Source: JAAYAY01 sp964429355
Lineage (GTDB): Bacteria; Planctomycetota; Planctomycetia; Pirellulales; Thermoguttaceae
Direction of reading: 5' to 3'
DNA length: 20,836 nucleotides
Assembly: GCA_964429355.1 (NCBI GenBank)
Contig: CAYSCH010000140.1
Coordinates: forward strand, 1-20,836
The position numbers were made by a program, and so were the translations under genes. The notes below the pieces were generated by a model. That model saw only the letters and a program-made list of their open reading frames with translations. It did not search any database and was not told the DNA's origin. This document shows, piece by piece, positions 6,701 to 15,455 of this stretch (positions are counted from its first letter, which is position 1; the number at the start of each line of letters is the position of its first letter).

Positions 6701-9700
6701 CAAGCCACGCGGCCTCGAGACTCCAATCGTCAACCGTTTTTCCCAGGGGAATGGCCACCTTCTCGTTGGCCTTGAGGATCTCCAGGGTAAACTCCACCGT
6801 GAATTCCGCAACGGTAAGCGGTTCGCCCGTCGCTTGCCAATTGAGACGCGCCTGATAGTTCGCTTCTCTCAGCAACCACTCCGGTGCTTCGGCTTCGATC
6901 TGCGAAGCTCGACGCAATAGTTCCTGGCAGAATGGTTCCGGAACGTAGTACTCCGGTTTATCATCCTTGTTGAGGGGTGCAAGAATCATCGCCGGCGACG
7001 ACGGCTGGCCACCAACCGCTGGAACCTGGGCGTCAGCCTCCGTGCCCATGGCAGTCACCAGCAGACAACTGAGAACCGCCCCGGCGGCGGCCGTCGACCC
7101 GTTGACGCTTCGTCGAGCCACGACTCGCCCTGGGCTTCTCACGCGCCGCACCGTCACCAGACGCAGAATCAGGCCCACAACACTGCCCCAAAAACCGGCA
7201 GATAACCATGGTGCCCAGAAATCCGGAAGATAGGCGGCTCCCAGAAAGAAGGCTGCCGTCGACAAGATCGCCAACGCCGTAAACGGGGTTGCCACCGCCC
7301 AGGTAAGGAACGCCGCGATCAGAAAGCAACCCCACAGACATGACAGCAATAGGTTGCGATCGACAACCAGGATTGTGGCATCGGCAAAACTCGCCAGATC
7401 CACTTGGCGAACGGTCCAGCCGACCGTGTCTCTCGGTTCATACCCAGGTCTTGTGGTCGTTTTCCACGGCAACGCAGCTTGAGATGGCAGCTCGCTCCAA
7501 ACCGTTTGGGAAACGAGAAACGGCGAAGCTTCAGGACGCGCCCGCTCGATTTCTCCCGCCCAGGCCAGGTCTGTCACACGCCAGAGGATCCCCGCGCCTT
7601 CACCCGCATACCGCTCACCGTGAGCGGCCGCCTTTCTGGCATTCGTGAGCACAACGTTACGTCCGGATGTCGCCAACGCCAATCCCATCTGATTCAAGAT
7701 CTGCGCCGCCTGATCGCCTCGGCTCACCCCCGTCGGCAGGGTCACCTTTGTTCCAGGCGTCACTCCCTGTTCGCGAGTTGCCTCCACGTCGATCAACAAC
7801 TGCACTCTTGCACTCGTCGGCAGAAAGGAATCCCAAGCGGCGGCCACGTCGCCACGGGCAAGAAATTCACTGAAGTCCATAGCTGGCGATTCCGGCAAGG
7901 TACTGGCAACCGTCGACGCCATGGCCTGTTCGCCCGCCGCCTCCGACTTCAGACTCCAATGCCACGTATCGACGGAAAGCGGATCGAATGGATCGGTACC
8001 CTCACCGCGGCCCATGGGCCCCAGAACACAACTCGGCCATCGCAACCGGCCGCTTGAGAAGTCGAACATGCCCGTCGTATCCAGGACCTGGCGTCCAGGG
8101 GGCAGCCAAACGATCCAGTTCCTTTTCAGAACTGGGATATCCGGTTCTGGGATAGGAGTTGTCAGCCGTTCCACAGCCGACCAACGGGTACCATCCGTCC
8201 GATAGCCTATCGTGATCTCATGAAAACGGCGGTCTCCACGGAGTCGCACGCTGAGCCCCATCTGGTTGCCTGCCTGGAATGATTCCAGGGGTGCTCGATC
8301 GCCGTCGATCTCGACATTCTCGATCAAATCCACGGTGACCGATGGAGGCAACAGGAAATGCACAAACGGAGCGCCCGCGCTCTCGACTCGATACGAGGCC
8401 ATATGCCTGCCTTGGCCCGTCCACTCCATATGGGATTCCATCTGGCAATGCCAAATCCAGGCACGGGGAAGACTCGGCGGTGCGGCATCGACTTTCAGAA
8501 CCATCGGCGGTGTGCCCGATCCCGGAACTCGGATCGGATCGTATCGATAGGTCGATTTTGCAATCGAATCGCCAATGACCGAAGGAGCAGCAAGCTCGGG
8601 CGTCAGGCTGCGGTTTTCGACCCGCACTTGGTCGCCTCCCGATATACCGATCGACACCCGCCCCTTCTGCTCCGCAGCATCGAGAAGCCGTGCCAGCCCG
8701 ATAGGCGTCTCGTCCTCGACAGGAAAAGCCCGTACCGCACGAACCTCGAAAGGCTCGCTGCGGCTCGGACGAAGCCGGACCACCCAACGTTCCAGTTGCA
8801 GACCATCGCCCTGATGACCATCAAGCGAATCGGCCGCCAGATGGGCTTCAGCTCCCACGCTGAATTCCCATCGAACTGGCACACCGGGCCGATGCAGCAA
8901 CTCGATGACGACCTGTTCGAGCCGAACGGCTTCCGGATCGATCTGAAGGACATAGCTCTCGCTTGCCTGGGTGCCCGAGACGGTGACGAATACACCGATC
9001 TCTGCAGAATACAGGGAACGACGGGGCTGAACGTTGATCCGGAGATCCTCATCGCCGCCGTCGTGGAGGTAGATCGTGCTGGGACGCATTTCGGTCGACA
9101 AGTCGGGAAGCAATTGGTAGTCCTGAACCGAGAGTTCCTCTGTCTTGCGTCGCACGAGGCCCTCGGTTCCGCTCAGCTCGAGTTGGTACGGCTCCAACGA
9201 ATGCAAAGCAATCAGCGCTATTCCCGGTCGGTTGGTTTCGAAATCCACCGGAATCATGTCGTGTGATGTATAGCTCTTCCCTCCCGTCGACTCCAGGCGG
9301 CGTGCCGAAACGGTGAGTCGGACCGGAATATCGCTCGAGAGCGGCTCTGCCAGATTGACGATGAGTTGCTTCCTCGCCTCCCCTCTCGATTCGGTTCTCC
9401 AATCAGCGACCATGTCGGGCCGATCGGCCTGGATCGAGTCGATCACCCACGAGCGGCCCACCTCGCCGGTTATCTGGAAGTACTCATCTTCAGCAGCCTC
9501 AAACAGAACCGTCTGGTGTCCCGAGATCTGGCCGCCGCTCACCTCCACCACGACACCGTAATCGGCTCTCGGAGGCATCCACTTCTGGCCAAGAACAACA
9601 TCGATCCGCGCGTCTCCCGAGAAGAGCTGAAGATCGATTCCATCCGCCGATTCTCGTGGCAGGACACGGCCGGCCTCGGAACTCACGTCGTCTAGCCGCA

Positions 9701-10904
9701 GGGGGGGCTCGACCAGGACCGACGCGACCGAGTCACGCCAATGCACCCCCTGGACTTTCACTCGTGGAAGACGCCACGTCTCATCCTGCCGAGTCGGCGC
9801 TACAGCCCTCAGCGTCAATTCCCGATCCAAGCCGCGAATTGGGGTGCCCGGCTCCAAAATGACTCGTTTCTCCCCCTCCCCCTGTATCGGAACATCCTCC
9901 CAACTGACTGCCGTATCTCCGTCATGAACGGAGACCATCGTCAGTTCCGAAGCCACCAGCAGTTCCAGACGAGTCAGCGGTTGCCCGAGCACGTCGAAAC
10001 GCAGATTGGCTCTCAGTTCCAGCCCGCCTGGCGACACACTGTACAACAGTCTCTCGCGGAGTTCGGTCAATTGGCTGTGCCCGTCGGGATCGTCCTTGGG
10101 GGCGATTCGCAGCGACACGCGGTTCTCGCCCCCCAATTCAATCAGCCAGTCACGCATCCCCGTCGCGAGCGATTCCTTCGACGACAAGATCCCCACCGAC
10201 ACCACAGGAATCCGGTTCTCCGGCACAGTGAGAAGAATCTGCGAGGACGGGCATGGGGACAGCGCAATCTCGAAACCAACACCCCCCAAGGTTTCGCGGA
10301 TGCCTCGCAGGGACCAGTCGAACTCGAGTCTGCCACCTTGATTCACCCGCAACTCGCTCCGGCCGTTTGGCCCCACTCCCAAATGGGCGGCTTCGCCGTC
10401 CCGGTCAGCCCAGCCCCCTCGCCCAATTGCCAAATTGCACGGATTCAGCGGCAGAATCGTCTCAATCGGCTCTGTGTAATCGATTTCCATTACAGCATGG
10501 CCATCCACCAGCTCATCGTTCTCGAACCGCGCTTCGTATCGAGCAGAGCGGACTGACGGCGGAAAACTGCGATGCGCCCGCCGCAGCATGTCGCGGAATT
10601 CACTCGGCGTGACCCGGCGATGGTCCAGCGTGCCGCCGGGCCACCATTCCGACATCCGGTCTTCGGGACCGTATACCAGGACGTAATCCAATGGGGTCGG
10701 TTCACCGGCTGTCGGCCTGTCAAGTTCGACCGCCGGTTTCGACGATTCGGTCTGAGAAACGGCAGCCCCAGCCCAGGCTTGCATCAGGGCCGCGATTGCC
10801 AGCAGTATGGCAACCTTCGACGCCGGTGAGCGTGACTCGTCCCTCGGCACTCGCCGTCGAGTCATTCCTCGTGACGCCCATACTCTCGGAGCCTTGCTGG
10901 CCAT
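3750..10904 (-). CDS. Giant two-module membrane-anchored envelope protein B (unknown family)
   Basis: The product is 2384 aa and I recognise no named domain. Residues 30-50 are a signal peptide (KVAILLAIAALMQAWAGAAV) after a long basic n-region. Module B1 has a short helical motif VTPSEFRDMLRRA (98-110), beta-rich sequence to about 1175, and three hydrophobic segments at about 1184-1205, 1207-1226 and 1233-1250. A basic linker (1253-1265) leads to a second signal-peptide-like segment (1271-1286) with TEADAQ at 1288-1293. Module B2 repeats the plan: VPEPFCQELLRRAS (1321-1334), IPLG (1385-1388), beta-rich sequence, membrane segments at about 2305-2320 and 2330-2357, and a basic tail. Predicted topology puts both ectodomains outside the cytoplasm. 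The ATG at 10902-10904 follows gene A by 15 bases and has GGGGACGG upstream; the ATG at 10865 is an alternative. The function is unknown; envelope structure, adhesion or mechanical sensing are only guesses. Confidence 0.85.
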   Translation of the reverse strand: MASKAPRVWASRGMTRRRVPRDESRSPASKVAILLAIAALMQAWAGAAVSQTESSKPAVELDRPTAGEPTPLDYVLVYGPEDRMSEWWPGGTLDHRRVTPSEFRDMLRRAHRSFPPSVRSARYEARFENDELVDGHAVMEIDYTEPIETILPLNPCNLAIGRGGWADRDGEAAHLGVGPNGRSELRVNQGGRLEFDWSLRGIRETLGGVGFEIALSPCPSSQILLTVPENRIPVVSVGILSSKESLATGMRDWLIELGGENRVSLRIAPKDDPDGHSQLTELRERLLYSVSPGGLELRANLRFDVLGQPLTRLELLVASELTMVSVHDGDTAVSWEDVPIQGEGEKRVILEPGTPIRGLDRELTLRAVAPTRQDETWRLPRVKVQGVHWRDSVASVLVEPPLRLDDVSSEAGRVLPRESADGIDLQLFSGDARIDVVLGQKWMPPRADYGVVVEVSGGQISGHQTVLFEAAEDEYFQITGEVGRSWVIDSIQADRPDMVADWRTESRGEARKQLIVNLAEPLSSDIPVRLTVSARRLESTGGKSYTSHDMIPVDFETNRPGIALIALHSLEPYQLELSGTEGLVRRKTEELSVQDYQLLPDLSTEMRPSTIYLHDGGDEDLRINVQPRRSLYSAEIGVFVTVSGTQASESYVLQIDPEAVRLEQVVIELLHRPGVPVRWEFSVGAEAHLAADSLDGHQGDGLQLERWVVRLRPSRSEPFEVRAVRAFPVEDETPIGLARLLDAAEQKGRVSIGISGGDQVRVENRSLTPELAAPSVIGDSIAKSTYRYDPIRVPGSGTPPMVLKVDAAPPSLPRAWIWHCQMESHMEWTGQGRHMASYRVESAGAPFVHFLLPPSVTVDLIENVEIDGDRAPLESFQAGNQMGLSVRLRGDRRFHEITIGYRTDGTRWSAVERLTTPIPEPDIPVLKRNWIVWLPPGRQVLDTTGMFDFSSGRLRWPSCVLGPMGRGEGTDPFDPLSVDTWHWSLKSEAAGEQAMASTVASTLPESPAMDFSEFLARGDVAAAWDSFLPTSARVQLLIDVEATREQGVTPGTKVTLPTGVSRGDQAAQILNQMGLALATSGRNVVLTNARKAAAHGERYAGEGAGILWRVTDLAWAGEIERARPEASPFLVSQTVWSELPSQAALPWKTTTRPGYEPRDTVGWTVRQVDLASFADATILVVDRNLLLSCLWGCFLIAAFLTWAVATPFTALAILSTAAFFLGAAYLPDFWAPWLSAGFWGSVVGLILRLVTVRRVRSPGRVVARRSVNGSTAAAGAVLSCLLVTAMGTEADAQVPAVGGQPSSPAMILAPLNKDDKPEYYVPEPFCQELLRRASQIEAEAPEWLLREANYQARLNWQATGEPLTVAEFTVEFTLEILKANEKVAIPLGKTVDDWSLEAAWLDGRRINDYTWGDGEFAFSADPVERCELKLQLQPIPGWGIGEGGFQLSIPPLATSRLKLAIPADAPRIEVPTATGRLVHGPLNLEADLGPVDRLEVKWQPTGRANATRVSELIWLNVTLGGALVDAQFHFDRGRDFRDELEVLHDPRLVLRGYEIEGARLDHVESLDDAGQMQSPNFKGRPLVRQRLSLTEVASSKVIVRGQFVVRDASGVGSLRLPTLRTSGFEVSRRWVAATVGPTLQYEHASLGQVGAIGTDEFVASWMGDVDPPTVAVRLDSDDASFELTTRPKPPRSTATWQMSVGYGLNATQFRYRATVDTTDGYLFQHRLSVPADLVMDDVITAAGEAPLTVRWTRPDSEQVVLFFGVPVSGRHTIELRGHIHAKGERSETLRSIVLRDATNEPGTIDIYRQHEALVTLESVEGMKEFGPPGDIVADERQGRIVTRWGVSGEGPVSATARVEANRPKVVVREQVISLRKGADGWTADVDCRLDVLSGIVDRICMETSEVWPGPYVVSPGLTSESVDPARRELVLKPPIRSQLEFSVSGPLVPIAGRSISVPQVRLKNVEYSEETVRLVVLPVGPIPVIQWDRLGLAPTNVPTRFVAKAPGIAWEAYRVQQDDYLATVRPNPDPAQVCFADIRLGWDRSGECRGVALLDVEAGDRDSCVLRVPRPWQLVAVSSGGVPELPEKTGNETWTIPLGKTSLPQRFEVVFTGRLPLSDHGRTVIDDFPELKDLPILQALWTVAGDGTSEVAGALEPLKREQAAIIRLRNVTALIRRAMDRPGSSLATEESWYRGWFGEWTAVRREAENAVALAERVTRVPAARAEMQGLEGARESMVTQLNASAIWGQIVTSPTWRVDAGILWDHTDQHGMRKHYFSKDGVSPVVLRIESRRANREAAVATSPIMYVTAALLVLMIAWTTGRLHRWPHTYGVVLGLCWWLWLWPSILGLLLVAVSLSAAVRSGWRRPHPSGSAIVRLSPTGRA
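6990..7160 (-). other. Fusion junction in B: internal signal-peptide-like segment between modules
   Basis: Codons about 1249-1305 of B encode, in order, the end of the third membrane helix of module B1, a basic linker with many arginines (RRVRSPGRVVARRS, 1253-1266), a 16-residue hydrophobic core (TAAAGAVLSCLLVTAM, 1271-1286) and an A-x-A-like site TEADAQ (1288-1293). This is the tripartite n-h-c layout of a Sec signal peptide, placed exactly where the next module begins. After three membrane helices the chain is expected in the cytoplasm, so this segment would carry module B2 out again. Whether signal peptidase cuts here cannot be told from sequence. Confidence 0.55.
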
Positions 10905-10919
10905 TTCTTGCCGTCCCCG

Positions 10920-13900
10920 TCAACCTTCTGGGGTCTGAACTGCCGCCGCGTTCGGTTCGCTCGCCGGAGTTCTCACAATCTCAACTTCTGAGGAACCGAA
11001 CAGAACCTGGGCAGAACCTCGTTCCGAGACCGAGCTGGCCATGTCGCGACGGATCGTTCGTCGTCGGCGCCGCGCCACGCCACGGTAGAGAATCGCTCCC
11101 AGCAGAGAAAGCACCATTCCCATCCCCGCTGCCTGGGCAGCCAGGAGAGACACCCCGGGCCACACCACGGCTGTCCCCAGAATGGCAATCACCAGGATGA
11201 GACCAAAAAGCGGATGGCGCGTCACCGGGATGTAGATCACGACCAGTCCAATCAGCAGAGCCAGCCCCGAGGCTGCACCGACGATCCAGGTGCGACTCGC
11301 AGTCACCAGCTCAACGGATTGAGCCGGGCCAAACGTGCTGAACAAGTAACGACTCGTCCCCTTCGGATTCGGAACGGGCCTCTCCGAACCAGCCCGTGTC
11401 CATTGCTCCAAATCTGCCTGCTCCATGATCGGCACTCGACCCCACCATAGCCCGTTCCAGTCCCACTTGTACTCCGCCGTGTAGTCTTTCGGAGCCGACA
11501 GCACGTGCTCGTCGCCGCGCAGCACCAACTGCCAGTAGCAGCGACGAATCCGGACATCATTCCCCAGGCCCGGCAGTTTCAGCCGCAGGCCCGGCAGTTC
11601 CAGTTGCATGCGGCCTCGCGGGGGACACGAGTCCGAGAAGAACCGCACGTCCAGCACCCGTTCATGAGGAGCCTCCTGCCCCGGAAGTTTTAGTTTCACG
11701 CTTATCGACGGATCCGACGATACCGAATACTCCTGCACCTCTCTGCGAAGCACCCTTCCGTCCAACCGAACCTCCAGACGGTCCGTGTCCGCCCCGCTGG
11801 GCAACTTGACGATCAGGTCCTTCCGATTGCTGGTAAAACGGTAAACGGCGCGATCGGAACGCTGACTCCCATTCATTACCGTCTGAAGCCATGCCGCGTC
11901 GACCGTGACCGATGGGTCCATCGGATGCACCCCCAGCACGATACGATGTTCGGGAGTATCCGCGGTGAACTCCGTTATGGTCCCGGCATCGTAGCTGGCC
12001 CGATTGCTCACCTCCTGCCACGCACCGCCGCGAGCTCGCCAGATGCCAATCCCGCTTTCTACGGTGGCTCGAAGACGATGGCCGGTGAACGTCGCGTCTT
12101 CCGGCACAATCAGCGGGATCGCGCAGGTCACCGAGGTCAGCGGCGCCAACTCCCCGATAGGAACCGAATAGTCGGCAATCAGCTCGATTCGCCCCTGGCG
12201 AGGGCTGGGCAGGACAATCTTGCGCGAAACAAGACCTTCGACGGCCGACGATTCATCGCCGCCGACGGCTGAGACCGTGCGACCGTCCAACGAGTATTCC
12301 ACAATCAGATCGGCCGGTATCCGGATCGAGAGGGAACTGATCGGTTCGTACTTGACGTCGTAAACCAAACGCCCACGCACCGAAGCCTTCGTCGGCGCGA
12401 GGGTCAACGGCGTTTCAGCGGTGAGGCTCACCTCCGTCGACAATTCTGCCGACATCTCCCGCTGCCGGATGTTCGTCACCGCCGCAAAGCTAGCCTCTAC
12501 CGTCTCGTCCGTCTGGCCAAGATAACAGAGCGGTTCCTGTTGGGTCTCTCGTGGCTTCAGCCACGTTGGAAGCGGCCCCGTCTGCCGTTCCAGTCCGACC
12601 GCCTTCTCCTCTCGCAGTTCGATGTTGTCGGCAGGAAAAACGGCCAGGGCGATCGAGCTGAGCGTCGTGGCTTGCGGTTTGGGCATCAACAGCTTGAGCG
12701 AACGCTCCGCCGGGCCAATCGCTCGGTGAGCGCTCAGCAGCAAATCAAACTCGTTCAGCAGGCCTTCCCGAAGTCGGATCACCAGGACTCCCGTATCGTC
12801 GAGTCCGCATGCCTCCGAAACCACCCGTTCCTCCGGACCAACACGGTCGAATTCCCAGCCGTTCAGATCGATCTTCAGTTGGTACGCCTTGTCGCCGCGC
12901 ACCGAATACTTCAAGTTTGCCGCAAGTTTTGCCACGTCCGATTCGAGCGACAGTTCATACCGCGGCTCCACCCGGATCCGTACCTGCTTTGGAAACACCC
13001 TTGCGGCCAGGGAGAATGGCTGCTGGCCGTAGCGATATCTCCCCACCAGGTCCTGCCGATCTTGTTCCACAGAGACAGGTGACGCCGGGGTCACGCCACG
13101 CCCCAGTTCGCAACGCACGTCCCAGTCGCCGCGAACACAAACCTCAACCACGCCCGTCTGCTGAACTGCCCCCAGAACATCGAAACCCGCCAACGGGAAC
13201 ATGCCACTCGCAGGCGGGGCCGCCGTGCTCGTTGCGTGAAGCGTCACAGTCTCCGACTCGGAGTCGCCCAGCGGCTCCTGGAACACCACCTCCACGAGCC
13301 GGCCCTCCTGCGGATTCTGATCGGCCGGAGTCACGTCGGTGATGGTGTAGTTCGAAGACTTCTCATCGGATAGAACCGCACCGGGAGGCAAGCGGACCTC
13401 GAAACCTGTTACGGCTGGGCCAGAAGGACGATCCACGCGGACTGTCAATTTGGCCTCATAGAAGACGTCGTGAGGGGCCACCGATGCAGTGATCATACCC
13501 GCCGAGGTGAGCACCGGAGCCGCTACCGCCGCACTGCCGTTTGGTTTCCCCCACCTCAGGTCAATTTCACCCTGAAACCCACTCAGAGTCAATTCTGTTG
13601 CATTCTTGTTCTCCGCCTTCTCATCCGCAGGCTTTGCCTTCTGCGTAAGTTCCACCTCGTCCGGAGCTTTCGCGACCACTTCTGCCATGGGCACTGTCAG
13701 GGTCAGGGTTGATTTCAACGCTGGTGGCACCGACAGAAGGAGCCGGCTCTCACGCCCGATCCCCGAAAGCGGAACGGAGAACTCCAGGGTGACGGTCTGT
13801 TCGTCCTCCCCTGCGCCGCCCCGGAGCCACAGGACGTAGCGTCGCCTCGTATTGGCTGTGATATCGTCACTTTCCAGGGACTCAAATTCGATCCGGCGAT

Positions 13901-14357
13901 GCTCACCCTCCGCATCCTTCGGCAGCGCCCGAAACGCCGCCTGTTGAAAGCCCAGAGGAATCCGTATCCATTCATCGCGCTCACTGTCGAGCAGAATCCT
14001 CAAGGTGACGGACAGATCCACGCGATTTCCCGTCGCCTGTCCCGTCCCTTCGAGCGACAGAATCTTGTACGTCGAATCGCGCCCACTCTTCAAGTCCTGA
14101 TTCCGGTATCGCAGATATTCCTCGAAAGAGGCTCGTGATACAGGAACCAGCCCTCCCTCGGCATTTTCCAGATGGATCGTATCCAGCGGTGCCGGCTGGA
14201 ACGCCCCGACCTCCGGGGGCGCAGCAGACTCAACCACATTCGTCTCACTCTTCTCCTGCGCAGCGGCATTCCCTTCACCCTTCTCCTGCGCAGCCGCAAC
14301 TGCAAACCCCAGAAGGAGATGGAAGAGAACCATCGAAATGAACCAATGCCTTCTCAA
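10920..14357 (-). CDS. Large single-module membrane-anchored envelope protein A (unknown family)
   Basis: The product is 1145 aa. Residues 1-23 form a signal peptide (basic RRH, core FISMVLFHLLLGFAVAAA, cleavage near AAA-Q). It is followed by a 10-residue tandem repeat, the helical motif VPVSRASFEEYLRYRN (71-86) and IPLG (133-136). About 880 residues of beta-rich sequence follow, with no cysteine pattern or catalytic motif that I recognise. Three hydrophobic segments lie at about 1024-1044, 1050-1066 and 1068-1092, then an arginine cluster (1096-1100) and a roughly 45-residue probably cytoplasmic tail. The same order of elements occurs twice in B, so A and B are probably paralogues. The start is TTG (14355-14357), supported by GAGGA 8 bases upstream and because it supplies the basic n-region that a later ATG (codon 9) would lose. 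It is first gene of the pair, with B 15 bases downstream, so the two are surely co-transcribed. Confidence 0.85.
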   Translation of the reverse strand: MRRHWFISMVLFHLLLGFAVAAAQEKGEGNAAAQEKSETNVVESAAPPEVGAFQPAPLDTIHLENAEGGLVPVSRASFEEYLRYRNQDLKSGRDSTYKILSLEGTGQATGNRVDLSVTLRILLDSERDEWIRIPLGFQQAAFRALPKDAEGEHRRIEFESLESDDITANTRRRYVLWLRGGAGEDEQTVTLEFSVPLSGIGRESRLLLSVPPALKSTLTLTVPMAEVVAKAPDEVELTQKAKPADEKAENKNATELTLSGFQGEIDLRWGKPNGSAAVAAPVLTSAGMITASVAPHDVFYEAKLTVRVDRPSGPAVTGFEVRLPPGAVLSDEKSSNYTITDVTPADQNPQEGRLVEVVFQEPLGDSESETVTLHATSTAAPPASGMFPLAGFDVLGAVQQTGVVEVCVRGDWDVRCELGRGVTPASPVSVEQDRQDLVGRYRYGQQPFSLAARVFPKQVRIRVEPRYELSLESDVAKLAANLKYSVRGDKAYQLKIDLNGWEFDRVGPEERVVSEACGLDDTGVLVIRLREGLLNEFDLLLSAHRAIGPAERSLKLLMPKPQATTLSSIALAVFPADNIELREEKAVGLERQTGPLPTWLKPRETQQEPLCYLGQTDETVEASFAAVTNIRQREMSAELSTEVSLTAETPLTLAPTKASVRGRLVYDVKYEPISSLSIRIPADLIVEYSLDGRTVSAVGGDESSAVEGLVSRKIVLPSPRQGRIELIADYSVPIGELAPLTSVTCAIPLIVPEDATFTGHRLRATVESGIGIWRARGGAWQEVSNRASYDAGTITEFTADTPEHRIVLGVHPMDPSVTVDAAWLQTVMNGSQRSDRAVYRFTSNRKDLIVKLPSGADTDRLEVRLDGRVLRREVQEYSVSSDPSISVKLKLPGQEAPHERVLDVRFFSDSCPPRGRMQLELPGLRLKLPGLGNDVRIRRCYWQLVLRGDEHVLSAPKDYTAEYKWDWNGLWWGRVPIMEQADLEQWTRAGSERPVPNPKGTSRYLFSTFGPAQSVELVTASRTWIVGAASGLALLIGLVVIYIPVTRHPLFGLILVIAILGTAVVWPGVSLLAAQAAGMGMVLSLLGAILYRGVARRRRRTIRRDMASSVSERGSAQVLFGSSEVEIVRTPASEPNAAAVQTPEG
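14238..14297 (-). repeat. Two-copy tandem repeat at the mature N-terminus of protein A
   Basis: Codons 21-40 read AAAQEKGEGN then AAAQEKSETN. The 15 bases GCTGCGCAGGAGAAG are identical at 14280-14294 and 14250-14264, a 30-bp period. The repeat begins at the predicted signal peptidase site, so the duplication adds a second A-A-A-Q sequence. The near identity at the DNA level suggests a recent slippage event in this strain. Confidence 0.6.
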
Positions 14358-14648
14358 GGCTGGCTTCCTCGCGCTGACCGCCCGTCGAGACCCCAGCTAA
14401 GCTACCATCGTACCCCAAGAGGATACGGTTGGACATTCAGACAAGTGTTGCGGAAGAGACCGATCCTTCTAGTTTACCCAGACCCGGCAACACCATGAAG
14501 AACGAAACCGGACAATCAGGTCAGTCCTAGCCATAAACACCTCCGCTCCAACAACTTGCGTTTAGCGATTCCTCCCTGATTTCTCCGACCGTCAGCCAAC
14601 GCCCGAAGCAATTCAACGAACCTGAATCCTGGAATCGCACAACCTCAT
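14358..14648. other. Intergenic region upstream of the A-B operon
   Basis: These 291 bp must contain the promoter of the A-B operon unless it is read through from the phosphatase gene. On the minus strand only weak hexamers are seen (TTCATG, 17 bases, TAAACT around 14470-14500), which I do not trust. No hairpin with a T-run follows the phosphatase gene, so read-through is possible. No gene is seen. Confidence 0.4.
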
Positions 14649-15455
14649 CTAGACCGATCCCTCCTGTCTCAGGCCGGCGGCAACTGCCATGTCCCTCAAC
14701 TGGATCATCAGCGTTTCGTTGGCTGCCGAGAATAACTGGCCTTCCCGCACATGGAATTCGCCCCCATAGGGTGACTCGATAGAGCCACCGGCTTCCTCGA
14801 TCAGCAGTGCCCCCGCAGCCACATCCCAAATCTTGGTGCTGTAGTTCCAGGCCACATCGAAACGACCCGCCGCCACATAGCACAGATTCAGGGCGGCCGA
14901 TCCGGTCCGACGCACGGCCTGACAGGCCGCAAGCGCCGCATTGAAGAGCCGCAAGTCCGGACTATTCGGGCCAACAACACTCGGAAGGCCAACCGCACCA
15001 AGGCTTTGCGACAAATCAGTTATCGTGCTGGTAGAAATCGGTTTGCCGTTCAGACTGGCTCCTTTTCCCGCCTCGGCCAAATAACACTCGTCTGCCAATG
15101 GACTGTAGACGGCACCTACGAGAACTTTCCCCTGCCGCTCCAGTGCGAGGGATACGCAGAAATGAGGAACACCGTGAACGTAATTGGTCGTGCCATCCAA
15201 CGGGTCCAGAATCCAGCGGTACTCACCGTTCCCAGCAGTAGTCCCGCTGCCTGAATCGTCTTCTTCCCCAATGAATCCATGGCCCGAGAACGCTCCCAGA
15301 ACAATACGCCGCACCGTCTCCTGGCTTCGGATATCCGCTTCCGTGACTAGGTCCGCCGGGCCCTTTTCGCGAACCTTTGCTCGTCCAAGCATTTTGACGA
15401 GCACCGCCCCCCCCTCTCGAACCGCCTCTTCCGCAGTCGCCAGAAACTCTTTCAT
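14649..15455 (-). CDS. suhB: Inositol monophosphatase family protein (SuhB/IMPase type)
   Basis: This 268-aa Mg2+-dependent phosphatase of the IMPase superfamily would hydrolyse inositol-1-phosphate or a related sugar phosphate in the cytosol. All signature blocks are present: DLVTEAD (35-41), GEED (63-66), the metal-binding DPLDGTTN (84-91), RRTGSAALN (182-190), and WDVAAGALLIEEAGG (210-224) with the third metal aspartate. Length fits the family. The assignment to SuhB/IMPA rather than HisN or CysQ rests on overall resemblance and is less sure than the family itself. The ATG at 15453-15455 has TAAGG about 8 bases upstream and starts at the first family helix. A perfect -10 TATAAT lies about 120 bp upstream. 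The gene precedes the A-B operon on the same strand, at a distance of 291 bp. Confidence 0.88.
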   Translation of the reverse strand: MKEFLATAEEAVREGGAVLVKMLGRAKVREKGPADLVTEADIRSQETVRRIVLGAFSGHGFIGEEDDSGSGTTAGNGEYRWILDPLDGTTNYVHGVPHFCVSLALERQGKVLVGAVYSPLADECYLAEAGKGASLNGKPISTSTITDLSQSLGAVGLPSVVGPNSPDLRLFNAALAACQAVRRTGSAALNLCYVAAGRFDVAWNYSTKIWDVAAGALLIEEAGGSIESPYGGEFHVREGQLFSAANETLMIQLRDMAVAAGLRQEGSV

